A model generated the notes under the pieces. It worked only from the letters and a program-made list of their open reading frames with translations. It searched no databases and was not told where the DNA came from. Positions 29,764-38,674 of a stretch of DNA of 64,000 nt are shown here, piece after piece. How positions within the stretch are numbered: the first letter of the stretch is position 1; every line of letters starts with the position of its first letter. A program made the translations under genes and the position numbers. Source of the stretch: JABDGM01 sp963738665 (GTDB lineage Bacteria; Planctomycetota; Planctomycetia; Pirellulales; Lacipirellulaceae); NCBI GenBank assembly GCA_963738665.1, contig CAVTXL010000018.1:186001-250000 (forward strand), written 5' to 3'.

Positions 29764-30666
29764 TCACGCCACGTCGGCGAACAGCCGTTCGCGGCTGCGG
29801 AAATAGGTCGCCCCCGAAACCACCACCACGAGGGCCGTTACGCTGCCCAGGGCGATCCAGCCGTAGGGCATCGGCCGGCTGCCGCACAGGGCCGAACGGA
29901 AGCCCTCCAGAACCCCGACCATCGGGTTCAGCGCGTACAACGTTTGCGGCCACACGACCCAGCCCCCCGGCAGCGTGTACCGCTCGGGGATCATGCTGGC
30001 CGGATACACGACCGGCGCCACGTACATCAACAACTGAATGACGAACGTCATCGCGTGCTTGACGTCCCGATATTGGATCGCCAGCGCCGTCAGCCACAGC
30101 CCCAGACCGAGCGCGGACACCATCATCAGCAGCACGAGGTAGGGCAGCATCAACACGCCCCAGTTCGGCGGCACGCGGTACACCGCGAGCACGACGACTG
30201 CCATCAGGAAGGCAATCCCGAAATCGAACAGCTTGGCCACCACGGCCGACAGCGGCAGCACCAGCCGCGGGAAATACACCTTCGACAGCATGTTCGCGTT
30301 GGCGACCAGGCTGTCCGCGCTTTCCGTCAGGGCGTTGGAAAAGTAAGTCCAGGGCACCAGCCCCACCAGGCTGAAGACGGCGTAGTTCACCCCGTCCGAC
30401 GGAATGCCCGCCAGCCGCCCGAACACGACCGTAAATATGACCATTTGAAACAGCGGCTGAATCACGGCCCAGCCGACGCCGACCGCGCTTTGTGCGTAGC
30501 GGACCTTGATGCTCCGCCAGGTGAGAAAGCGAAACAGGTCGCGGTAGTAATACAGCTCGCGCCAATCGACCGACTTCCAGCCGGGGCGGTACTCGATGAC
30601 GGTCGTCTTGTTCAAACCGTGGCTGCCGGCGGGCGCGGGCGAGGAGGCAATGTTCAGGGTGCTCAT
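29764..30666 (-). CDS. wzm: ABC-2 type polysaccharide export permease (Wzm type)
   Basis: An intact 300-residue permease with six hydrophobic helices. A cytoplasmic N-terminus ends in ELYYYRDLFRFLTWRSIKVR, the conserved Y-x-D-L-x-x-x-L-x-x-R motif of Wzm/KpsM/RfbA-like transporters. It is followed by YAQSAVGVGWAVIQPLFQM, the first-helix signature. LVPWTYFSNALTESADSL and IQYRDVKHAM are also characteristic. With the ATPase it flips or exports undecaprenyl-linked glycan across the inner membrane. ATG 30666 lies 13 bp after the O-glycosylation-ligase stop. Confidence 0.92.
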   Translation of the reverse strand: MSTLNIASSPAPAGSHGLNKTTVIEYRPGWKSVDWRELYYYRDLFRFLTWRSIKVRYAQSAVGVGWAVIQPLFQMVIFTVVFGRLAGIPSDGVNYAVFSLVGLVPWTYFSNALTESADSLVANANMLSKVYFPRLVLPLSAVVAKLFDFGIAFLMAVVVLAVYRVPPNWGVLMLPYLVLLMMVSALGLGLWLTALAIQYRDVKHAMTFVIQLLMYVAPVVYPASMIPERYTLPGGWVVWPQTLYALNPMVGVLEGFRSALCGSRPMPYGWIALGSVTALVVVVSGATYFRSRERLFADVA

Positions 30667-30679
30667 GGCGAAAGCAATT

Positions 30680-32011
30680 CTAGGTTGCCGCGGGACAATC
30701 GACCGGTCCCTTCCAAGCGTCTTGTTCGGCCGGACCGTCGCCCCCGCTCTCGGCGTCTTCGTCAGCGATTCGCGATTCAGGCGCGACGGAAATCAACTGG
30801 CCGCTCAATTTCAGGCATCCCGCGCCGACGAGCGTGACGTAATACGGCAATTCCAGCCCGACGAGCGAGACGAACTGCGCGGCCACCATGAAACCGACCA
30901 GCGCCGCGATCACCATCCGGCAATAATTGGCGGCGCTGGGAGCATAAACATCAAGCACTCGCGATAATCGCCAGAGATGATAGCACGTAACGAGATAGAA
31001 ACCCAACAACAGTCCCAGGCCGGGCAGGCCGATTTCGGCTGCCGCCTGCATCCACAGCGAATGGGCCTGCTTCGACTCCGTATAGCCCAACTGCTGGGAG
31101 ATGACCGGAAAATTGTTGGGCCCGACGCCCAACAGCGGATTCTCCGCGGCCATGTCGAGGCAGGTCTGCCACATGTCAATTCGGCTTTGGGCCGACGCAT
31201 CGCGCTCGGCTTGATCGGAAAACGTGGTAAAGAAGCGGTCCCGGACCTCCGGACCCGCCATCCGCAGACCGAGCAGGACGGCCAATACGAAAATGAGGTA
31301 GTAGGATGGCCGTTTGGGAATCAAGACGAACGCCGCCGCGCCGGTGATGATCAAGGCCACCATGCCGCCTCGCGAGAACGAGAAGAAGACGGAGTGCGCC
31401 ATGAAGGCGGCGGCCAGAAACGCCAGCCACCGCCGCCAGTGAGTTTCCGCCAGGCCGAGGAAAAACGCGAAGCCGACGCCGCACACCATCGCAATCGCGT
31501 TGCAGTTGTTGTCCATCCCCCCGAAACCCACGTCCGTCATGCGGTTGTAACCGCCAAAGTAGGCCATATTCAAGTCGTACGCGACGTACCCCTGACTGAG
31601 CATGATGACCCAAGCCAATGCTTTCAGTTTGTCGACCGAGTCGATGATCGTCACCCCGACCACGAACGGCACGACGATTTTGGCAAACTCCTCGATGGCT
31701 CGCCAGGAAACGTCCGGGCTGTACGCCTGCAGGGCACTCAACGCATTCCACGCCAGAAAGGCGACCAGCAACACGACCACCGAGCGGGCCCGCCCCACGT
31801 TCCAGCGTCCAAAGCCGTTGATTCCCCAACCGAACAGCAGGGCGATGGCGATGATGCGGCTGTAGTTTCCGGCCGGCACCGACCAAAACCACAGCGATTC
31901 GGGCTTGATAATGGCGAAGCAAATGTAGATGAGCAGCCCCACGAAGGGATCCAACAACGACGCCGCCGCGCCCCCGTAAGTAAGCACATAGGTAAAGATC
32001 AGGCCCTTCAT
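30680..32011 (-). CDS. exosortase-associated putative O-glycosylation ligase (WaaL/Wzy-C family)
   Basis: An intact 443-residue membrane protein. The opening MKGLIFTYVLTYGGAAASLL, with DPFVGLLIYICFAIIKPE, is nearly diagnostic for the O-antigen-ligase-like proteins restricted to exosortase A-type polysaccharide loci. The Wzy_C domain is recognisable by FFSFSRGGMVALI and SRIDMWQTCLDMAAENPLLG, with the periplasmic loop NNFPVISQQLGYTESKQAHS. The conserved Arg and the following His are expected catalytic/binding positions. Such ligases are proposed to transfer or polymerise the lipid-linked glycan onto protein or another glycan. Its presence links the cluster to exosortase-sorted proteins. Confidence 0.92.
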   Translation of the reverse strand: MKGLIFTYVLTYGGAAASLLDPFVGLLIYICFAIIKPESLWFWSVPAGNYSRIIAIALLFGWGINGFGRWNVGRARSVVVLLVAFLAWNALSALQAYSPDVSWRAIEEFAKIVVPFVVGVTIIDSVDKLKALAWVIMLSQGYVAYDLNMAYFGGYNRMTDVGFGGMDNNCNAIAMVCGVGFAFFLGLAETHWRRWLAFLAAAFMAHSVFFSFSRGGMVALIITGAAAFVLIPKRPSYYLIFVLAVLLGLRMAGPEVRDRFFTTFSDQAERDASAQSRIDMWQTCLDMAAENPLLGVGPNNFPVISQQLGYTESKQAHSLWMQAAAEIGLPGLGLLLGFYLVTCYHLWRLSRVLDVYAPSAANYCRMVIAALVGFMVAAQFVSLVGLELPYYVTLVGAGCLKLSGQLISVAPESRIADEDAESGGDGPAEQDAWKGPVDCPAAT

Positions 32012-32107
32012 GCGCCGGATTTCACTCGAACCAAGTCGGTCGGCAGACGGAATGCTTGGGAAACTCCGCCGAACATCGTGGATTGCCGCAGGGGAGAAAC
32101 AATGACG

Positions 32108-32953
32108 TCACGCTTTGGAACAAGTCGAATTGCCCACGGGCGAACTGTCGCTCAGCGACCCTTGCCGCGCGGATTTTTGCAGCCAGTGATGAACTTGAAA
32201 GCGGTCCCGGACGAACTCATCCGGGTCCTCGTTGACCGCCCCCACATACGGGCCGTCGTAGGTCCGCAACCGCGGCAAGATCTCCGGGTCGCACCAACGG
32301 TGCGGAAATACGTCGAACAGGAAGCTGGGCATCCAATCGCGCCGGCGAATCGATCGCCACATTCGGCCCTGGGCTCGCCACTTTTCGCGCAGTCGGGCCG
32401 GGTAGCGGACTTCGCCGAAATGGTGGATTTCAAAGGCCTTTTCCGCCTGGAATTCGCCCAACGGCACGTCCCGCTGCCGCACGTTCATGCCATCGCCCCA
32501 AACCTCGATGTCGTTCTGATTGCGATGAATGCGATAGCCGAATACCGCATACTGGGGCAGTTGGTGAACCCGGTAGCTGCCGTAAAAGTGCAGCGGCCGC
32601 ACGGGCAACAGGTTGTCATCGGTGGCGGACAGTACAGGTCGCAGACGCTCGAATTCCCACTCCGGCAGGAACTCGTCACAATCCAAAAGCACGCACCAAT
32701 CGCCGGTGCACGCGCGGCGGGCCTGGTCCTTGGCATTGGCCATCCAGGAATTGTCGAGCTTCGGACCCAGGTCGCGGCGAATTACGCGGATGTTGGAGGC
32801 CAGGTTGCAAATGGCCTCGTACGTGCCGTCGGTCGAGAGGCCCTCGACCACAACGAGCTCATCGAACAACCTGGCATGGTGCTTCAGCATCGCCACGACA
32901 TGATAGTCGAGCCGCAGGCCGTCTTTGACGAAAGTGTAGAGGGAAATTCGCAT
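32108..32953 (-). CDS. glycosyltransferase family 2-like protein
   Basis: A 281-residue GT-A protein: MRISLYTFVKDGLRLDYHVV, DELVVVEGLSTDGTYEAI, then TGDWCVLLDCDEFLPEWE with the DxD-type metal site. EFQAEKAFEIHHFGEVR provides the conserved late His/acid region. It resembles the short cytoplasmic GT2 enzymes that act on lipid-linked chains. It is complete, preceded closely by the FkbM gene and followed after about 95 bp by the ligase gene. No membrane segment, so it probably acts peripherally. Confidence 0.82.
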   Translation of the reverse strand: MRISLYTFVKDGLRLDYHVVAMLKHHARLFDELVVVEGLSTDGTYEAICNLASNIRVIRRDLGPKLDNSWMANAKDQARRACTGDWCVLLDCDEFLPEWEFERLRPVLSATDDNLLPVRPLHFYGSYRVHQLPQYAVFGYRIHRNQNDIEVWGDGMNVRQRDVPLGEFQAEKAFEIHHFGEVRYPARLREKWRAQGRMWRSIRRRDWMPSFLFDVFPHRWCDPEILPRLRTYDGPYVGAVNEDPDEFVRDRFQVHHWLQKSARQGSLSDSSPVGNSTCSKA

Positions 32954-32969
32954 CGACTAGAATAGCTCT

Positions 32970-33701
32970 CTATTTGTATGCCAAAGTGTCGTATTTTAGG
33001 AATGCGATTCGATAACCGTCATCAATCAATTCTGATACACATTGAGTATAATCATTGCGGCTCAGATTTCTGTGCTCGAAGTAAATAAGCTCCGGAAGAA
33101 CGCCAGCCTGACGGAACGCCCGAAGCAGTTGAGCATCGTACCCTTCGGTATCCACGACTAGCGCGTTAATTGAATTTAGATTATGAGATTTCAGCAGCGT
33201 TAAAGGGGAAACACATTCAACGACGATCTTGACTATCGACGCCGCCAACCCTGGAACTTCCTCTTTGTATTTGAGCATCACCTCTCGATCAAACGACGCA
33301 AGTTTAAACATCCATTCCGGTCCGGGCGACCCCTCTCTAACGACGTAGAACGGCATTTCTCCATCCTTTGTCGCCACGGCAGCGCGGACCAGGTCGACGT
33401 TAGCGCAATTCTTATAGTTCTCCTTTAGCATTTCAAATACTCTAGGTTGCGGCTCGACGAGGATCGCGCGTACGTTATACTGCGTCAGAAACGCGAATAG
33501 AGGGTCCTCTGACTTTCCGTCATAAGCCCCAATTTGCACCACAGACATTTCCGGGATACGTAAATAGAGGTCCTTCAGTGCAAGGTGCAGAGATACTTCA
33601 AGTAGTTTGTCTTCGTTTTGCGAAATTACTCGCGGTCTTGTTACGATGTCCTTTTCAAATCGCCACAAGAACCGCTTGATGGTGTCCTTAATCACGCGCA
33701 T
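32970..33701 (-). CDS. FkbM family SAM-dependent methyltransferase
   Basis: The core has MSVVQIGAYDGKSEDPLFAF (motif I), AILVEPQPRVFEMLKENY (acidic loop) and NALVVDTEGYDAQLLRAF followed by YFEHRNLS. These are the FkbM methyltransferase hallmarks; members O-methylate sugars. ATG 33701 (MRVIKDTIKRFLWRFEK) overlaps the upstream GT2 by 14 bp; a more distal ATG at 33767 would overlap by 80 bp. Base composition is clearly less GC-rich than the surrounding genes, suggesting separate acquisition. Confidence 0.87.
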   Translation of the reverse strand: MRVIKDTIKRFLWRFEKDIVTRPRVISQNEDKLLEVSLHLALKDLYLRIPEMSVVQIGAYDGKSEDPLFAFLTQYNVRAILVEPQPRVFEMLKENYKNCANVDLVRAAVATKDGEMPFYVVREGSPGPEWMFKLASFDREVMLKYKEEVPGLAASIVKIVVECVSPLTLLKSHNLNSINALVVDTEGYDAQLLRAFRQAGVLPELIYFEHRNLSRNDYTQCVSELIDDGYRIAFLKYDTLAYK

Positions 33702-34743
33702 TGTTCGCACCGACAGCTTGTTGTTCACCGGATTGAGATGGCTTTTCGAGCAAGCGGAGTTTTTCACGAGCTGAATGCGTCATTGACCTGTAAAGGACTT
33801 GCAGAGTGAATGCCATCGTGCCCAATGTAGGATAGGTGCAAACTGCTTGGAATGCGAAAGAACGCGCGGCAGGCAATCGCCCCTCTTTCAGCATCATTTG
33901 AGCCAGCTGTCTCAGCGACCAACTAAAACTAGCTCGCGAGGCGCGAAGCGTCCATTTGTTGTTACATGTCGCCCGAACATGCAAACTGTTCATCGCACGT
34001 TTTAAGTATTCCTCAAGCAGCGTATATTTCAGACTAACCGCGTCTCCTTCGGGCAATCGGTACGCTGCGATTACTTTGGGACGATAAAGAATGACTTTCG
34101 CCCTATCAAGTAATCGTGCAAATAGTTCGTAGTCTTCGCTCGGTGCCCCACAATTCCAGAATCCATTCAGTTCAGTGAGTACTTTTCGACGGACCACCCA
34201 GCCATCGGGGTGTGCACCATGCCGCCTGGCCAAAAGCCGGATGGTTCTTGGCAAAAGTCGATGCACTTTCCCACATTCATGAACAACAGTTCCCGAAGTC
34301 AGCTGGGGCAAATCCGGAAACCAAGTCTCCCAAACCAATTTGTCGCCACGAAACGCCTGCATGTCGGCGAAGAAAAGGTCGGCGTTCTGAGCTGCAATCG
34401 CCTCAGCTGCGACGCTTAAATGATCCGTCCTGATCCATCTATCGTCATCGTCTAAAAAGGCCACGTAATCACCCTTGGCCAATTGAATGCCAAAGTTTCG
34501 CGCCACGCCAGGACCATCGCCACGCTGTCCGGCCGGCCGCGCTCGATGCAACTCGAAGTTGGCCGGAAGTTGCTTGAAGATCTCATCGTACTGACGCTGA
34601 ACAGTTTCGTCGGAACCGTCGTCAACAACGATAACTTCGTAATTCCCGTATTCTTGGGCCGCTATCGAATCTAAGGCCTTGCGCAGCAAGCCAATTCGAT
34701 TGCGTGTTGCCGTAACGACGCTAACAAAGGGTTTTGTAGCCAT
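33688..34743 (-). CDS. glycosyltransferase family 2
   Basis: An intact protein of about 351 residues from ATG 34743. MATKPFVSVVTATRNRIGLL is the expected GT2 N-terminus, so the longer frame to 34863 is not used. Motifs: EVIVVDDGSDETVQRQYDE, FGIQLAKGDYVAFLDDDDRW (metal site), GWVVRRKVLTELNGFWNCG and PSEDYELFARL (catalytic base region). A C-terminal helix-rich segment of about 100 residues follows the catalytic domain. Located between the GT87-like and FkbM genes and moderately AT-richer than the core cluster. Confidence 0.88.
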   Translation of the reverse strand: MATKPFVSVVTATRNRIGLLRKALDSIAAQEYGNYEVIVVDDGSDETVQRQYDEIFKQLPANFELHRARPAGQRGDGPGVARNFGIQLAKGDYVAFLDDDDRWIRTDHLSVAAEAIAAQNADLFFADMQAFRGDKLVWETWFPDLPQLTSGTVVHECGKVHRLLPRTIRLLARRHGAHPDGWVVRRKVLTELNGFWNCGAPSEDYELFARLLDRAKVILYRPKVIAAYRLPEGDAVSLKYTLLEEYLKRAMNSLHVRATCNNKWTLRASRASFSWSLRQLAQMMLKEGRLPAARSFAFQAVCTYPTLGTMAFTLQVLYRSMTHSAREKLRLLEKPSQSGEQQAVGANNARD

Positions 34744-34786
34744 CAACGCAGAAATCGGTGCAGAATATTCAAAACAGCGGAGACTG

Positions 34787-36042
34787 CTACGAAGTCGACC
34801 GTGCATTGGGTGTGAAACGCTGACGTACCCGGCTGTACGCAACAACTCGCTTCTGAAGAACAACGATCGTCGCTAATGAGAACGTGGAAATAATTGCGAA
34901 TGTTGATTGCACTAGCGGCGTGCGCGACAAATCGATGCGAATTGGCGCCCAAATCAACGCGCCCAGCAATACGAACGCCGTCGCAGCGAATGCCGAGCGC
35001 TCTTCAACTGCTAGCCGCAGCAGCGCCAGCAGCGGCAATGACAGAATGATGTAGTCGTAGTGCCGGCTGTAGGTCCAGTACAGGGACAAGATCGCGCAGA
35101 TGCTGAAGCCGACGAGTAAGTCGCCTTGACGGCGTGTGCTCCACAAAAGGGCGGCGCAAACCGCCGCGACCGCCGCCGCCAGCAGCTTACTGCCGGCCGA
35201 GAAACCGAATGCCTGGCTCGCCCAGATGATGAGCCGATTGTTCGAGAGCTCGTAGAACTTGATCGCCTCGGTCGTCGTGCCGTGCAAAATGGCCCACGGT
35301 GTGCTTTGGACGAGCCAGGCGACGGCAAATGAAACCAGCAGCAAATAGCCGCCGGCGGCCGCGTAAAACCGCACCTTCTTGGAGAGCGAATATGGGTACA
35401 CAGCCGGCACGAGAAAGAACAGCCCGGCAAGCTGTGGTTTCATCGCAGCCAACCCGAGGAGTAGACCCGCCGACGCCATTCGCTCGCGGCGAAGCAATTC
35501 GAAACAGCCGACGAGTAGCGCGACCACGATGAGGGAGAATTGCCCATAACTGAGACAGACACAAACGGCAAAAATCGCCAGCACGCTCGCGGCGGCAAGC
35601 TGCCCCGTGCCGCTTTCAAAGTTTTCGCCGATACGGTACGACCACAAGCCGAGTGCGGCCAGCGCGACGGCCGAGACGACCGCAAAATACAACCGTACTA
35701 GCGTCCAGTTCAACGGCGGGGTGAGCAGCATGCCCGTCGCGTATGCCCAGGGCGGGTAATTGCCCTTCACGTTGCGCTGCCCGATGATCATTTCGGGCAA
35801 TAACTCGGCCGGATAGGTCATCTCCTGCGGATTCAGGCCGTCGGCGATCATCCGCTGTTCGATCCAGCGCAGCCGCAGATCGACGGGATACGAATTGCCG
35901 ACGTTGAAAATGAGCGTCAACAGACCGTAGCTAATGTAAGCCGCCGCCAGCAGGCCCAGACCGACGCCGAACAGCCGACGCGCTAACTTCGGTAAGGCAA
36001 ACGTGCCGCCAGGCGGCAGTACTTGCCCGTCTGCGGCCGCAT
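34787..36042 (-). CDS. GT87-like polyprenyl-phosphate mannosyltransferase-type membrane protein (frameshift near start)
   Basis: A polytopic GT-C protein. It has the early acidic/Arg loop VDLRLRWIEQRMIADGLNPQ, then GNYPPWAYATGMLLTPPLNW (the YPP motif of GT87/DUF2029), MKPQLAGLFFLVPAVYPY and YSRHYDYIILSLPLLAL. The open frame lacks an ATG: the first helix (GVGLGLLAAAYISYGLLTLI) lies upstream of the TTG at 35920. A one-base shift near 35985-36005 connects it to an ATG at 36042 (MRPQTGKYCRLAAR). Family members use polyprenyl-phospho-mannose or arabinose donors on the periplasmic side, compatible with the UbiA/HAD genes in this locus. Confidence 0.75.
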
Positions 36043-36152
36043 GCCGGCCGTGTGTAGTTCGTTACTAATGCGACTTGTGCTCACCGAGTTGCCGTTGCTT
36101 GAATCGTGTCGCGGCCTGCTGAGCGCAACGGCGCGGCCTCAGTCCGATCCCG

Positions 36153-37379
36153 TCAGAGAAGGTGTGCCTTTCTCCATCCGCCGGGCGGCGCCGCGCCGGA
36201 GACGCTCGTCTGCGGCGCGTTCCGCTGCCGAATCTTGAGCACCCGCAGCAGCGTGGCGGTCACCAGTTCGATGAACGCAACTTGTAGTCCAAACGCCGCA
36301 ACCATCACCCGCGACCAATGCAGAGTCACGTGACGCGTGGCGGCGTATTCGACGATGCCCGGCCACACGAAAGCTAGCGATACGACGATCGTTAGCAAAG
36401 CAAACAAAAAGCAGGTCCAGCCACGAAACAAACTTTCGAACAAAACGGGCCAGAACCGCGGTGTGGCACGACGGTCCCCATCGGCCAGGACAATGCGATG
36501 CGCCAGCGTGCCGGCGGCCAGCAGCACGAAGCCGGCCGTGCCCAACAGGCAGCACACGATGAAGCGGTAGATCATGTCTTCTTCGAGACGGCGCTCGCGG
36601 AGGTAAAACTCGACCGGATAAGCCGACAACAGGAGGGCAACCAATATGCAGCCGGCAAAGGCGAACAGGAAAAGACGTTCCGGGCGGTACAACAACACAC
36701 CCTCGATGATCGTTTGCAGGAATCGCACGCCGTCGCGAACGACGCTCAATTTGCTTTGCCCGACGTGCTCATCGTAGGGCATCGGCAGCTCGACGATTTT
36801 CATACCGCTCAAAAGCGCCCGCGCGCTCATGGCCGGCGTGAAATGGAGCCCGTCTGGAAGCGTGCCAAGTTCCAGCAGAGCGGAGCGTCGCAGCACGCGC
36901 ATTCCGCTGGCCGTATCGGTGACTGAACTGCCGCAGAGCAACCCCAACAACAGGGCGTAAAGGCGATTGCCGACGCGGCGGATGGGCGGCATTTTCGACT
37001 GCGGACCAAGCCGCGAGCCGAGCGCGATCCGGCGCCGCTGTCTTGCAATTCACGACACAGCTCGGCGAAGAATCGGGGATCGCACGTGCCGTCGGCATCG
37101 AGGAACCCGAGCAAGTCGCCGCTTCCCTGCTCGAAGCCGGCTTTGATCGCCGCGCCATATCCACGATTCGTCGGGAACTCGATAACTCGTGTCTCGCCGA
37201 AGCCACGCGCGATCTCGGCCGTGCGATCGGTGGATCCGTCGCTGACGACAATCACCTCGACGTCGTCGAGCTCGGCTGTTTGGCAAATCATCGGCCGAGC
37301 GGCGAGACTCCGCTCGAGGGTATGCGCCAATCGCTTCCTGTTCATTGAGCGCCGGCACTACGATGGTAAGTTTCGCCAC
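36153..37379 (-). CDS. glycosyltransferase family 2, DPM1/GtrB-like with C-terminal membrane domain (two frameshifts)
   Basis: The catalytic half starts at GTG 37379 (VAKLTIVVPALNEQEAIG). After a shift near 37330-37340 it shows DVEVIVVSDGSTDRTAEIAR, NRGYGAAIKAGFEQGSGDL and FLDADGTCDPRFF (DAD metal site). A second shift near 37020-37040 leads to IRRVGNRLYALLLGLLCG, SSVTDTASGMRVLRR and PMPYDEHVGQSKLSVVRDG, the characteristic second half of polyprenyl-phosphate glycosyltransferases. Four or more helices follow. Likely makes a polyprenyl-phospho-sugar donor for the GT-C enzymes nearby. Confidence 0.83.
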
Positions 37380-37398
37380 AAAAATCGGCGGTCGATGG

Positions 37399-38667
37399 TT
37401 AATTTGCCGCGGCCGCAACGGCGGCCGGTCGCCGAGATAAACGCCCGGCGGCGGAATCCAAAATGCCGTTCTCGGTCAAAAATTGCGCAAATCGCTCGGC
37501 CATCGCCCGGCAACCGGCGTCGGAAAAGTGAACGTGATCGACGTAGTGCACGGCGTCGCCGGGCACGCTTTCATCGTCGTTGACGTAGGGGATGGAATGC
37601 GTGCGAGCGAATTGCTCCGTCGCGTCGTTGTACAGGTCGAAGCCGTCGAGCATCGAGTCGAGAGACATCCACGGCATGTAGGTGAAGGCGATCGTCGCAT
37701 TTTCGAGTTGCTCGTCGCGCGGTTGGCTGCGTCGAAAGCGCAACAAAAATCGGGAAAGCACCAGCGGAATGCCTTTTGCCGCGAGCAGGCCGTGCATTTC
37801 CTGCAAATGCGCGACAAACTTTTTCGGCAGATCGGGCGGCAGATCGTTCAGCCTGCCGTTGGCCGAGCCCTCCTTGCCCGATAGAATTGCAACGTTGCGG
37901 TATACCAGATAATACAGCATGCTCTTCTGCGAAAGATACTGGGAGAGAGCCGACTGGCGGCCAGCCCCGTCGTCGATGAGGCCGCGCGCCATGGCTAGCT
38001 GGCGCGTGTCGGCCACCAGATCGTTGTGAGCCTCATAGTAGATTACCAAATTTGGATCGAGCGGCAGGACGCGGTAGCGCAGATTCTTGAGCGACGCTTC
38101 AATTGAAAGTCCCTGGATGCCGGCGTTGATGACCTCAACTTGCACGTTCGGATAGCGAGCTTGCAGAAGCGATTGCAGTTGAGCCGGCCAGGCGGCCGCG
38201 TTATTGGAAACTTCGGGACAATACGTCGTCGACGCCCCCAGGCAGGCGATACGCAGGGTGTTCGCGGGCTTCTCCCGAGTGAACTCATCGCCGCGGAACC
38301 CCAGCGAATTGATCGTGACGTTGATCTGCGAGCCGTGCAACTCGGCGCCCGGACGCGGAACGAGCAGCTTCATGTTCTCGTCGAAGACGTAGGCCGCGTT
38401 CTGAGCCGTTCGCGACGTCGTTCCATATCTCAGCCACGCTCGCACTCGCAAGCCGCCCTCGGCCAAAAAGAGCACGATCAGCACACACAACGCCGAATAC
38501 GCGAGCTTGCGATGCCAGGGCAGTTTGCGGGCGATGTGCGCGCCGGCAGCCGCCGAGGACGCGTTCTCAGGCGTCTCGCGATCCGAATCGTTCTGGACAG
38601 CGGTGCTCAGGCGATCCACCCTAGTTCCATGTGCTCGCGCGGTCCCCGGCCGTGTCCCATCCGGCAC
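37399..38667 (-). CDS. SGNH/GDSL-family hydrolase, membrane-anchored, copy 1
   Basis: A 422-residue protein with a cytoplasmic N-terminus, one transmembrane helix (about residues 53-70) and an extracytoplasmic SGNH domain. Block I is RIACLGASTTYCPEV (nucleophile Ser), block II Gly/Asn follow in INAGIQGLSIEAS and YYEAHNDL, and the late Asp-x-x-His is DHVHFSDAG. The start is GTG 38667, 8 bp after the stop of the paralog; no ATG exists before the SGNH core. SGNH proteins in polysaccharide loci are O-acyl esterases or acyltransferases. It is a tandem paralog of the 38675-39847 gene, and both belong to the carbamoyltransferase/SxtJ/DUF5989 set. Confidence 0.87.
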   Translation of the reverse strand: MPDGTRPGTARAHGTRVDRLSTAVQNDSDRETPENASSAAAGAHIARKLPWHRKLAYSALCVLIVLFLAEGGLRVRAWLRYGTTSRTAQNAAYVFDENMKLLVPRPGAELHGSQINVTINSLGFRGDEFTREKPANTLRIACLGASTTYCPEVSNNAAAWPAQLQSLLQARYPNVQVEVINAGIQGLSIEASLKNLRYRVLPLDPNLVIYYEAHNDLVADTRQLAMARGLIDDGAGRQSALSQYLSQKSMLYYLVYRNVAILSGKEGSANGRLNDLPPDLPKKFVAHLQEMHGLLAAKGIPLVLSRFLLRFRRSQPRDEQLENATIAFTYMPWMSLDSMLDGFDLYNDATEQFARTHSIPYVNDDESVPGDAVHYVDHVHFSDAGCRAMAERFAQFLTENGILDSAAGRLSRRPAAVAAAAN

Positions 38668-38674
38668 GACCGAG

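Noticed and set aside
29461..30837. 458-residue + strand frame opposite the ABC permease
   Set aside because: Antisense to a clear Wzm-type permease; composition dominated by Arg, Gln, His and Pro.
30977..32965. 662-residue open frame on the + strand
   Set aside because: It lies antisense to the intact O-glycosylation ligase and a GT2 gene; its Gln/Arg/His-rich composition is that of a GC-rich shadow frame and shows no domain.
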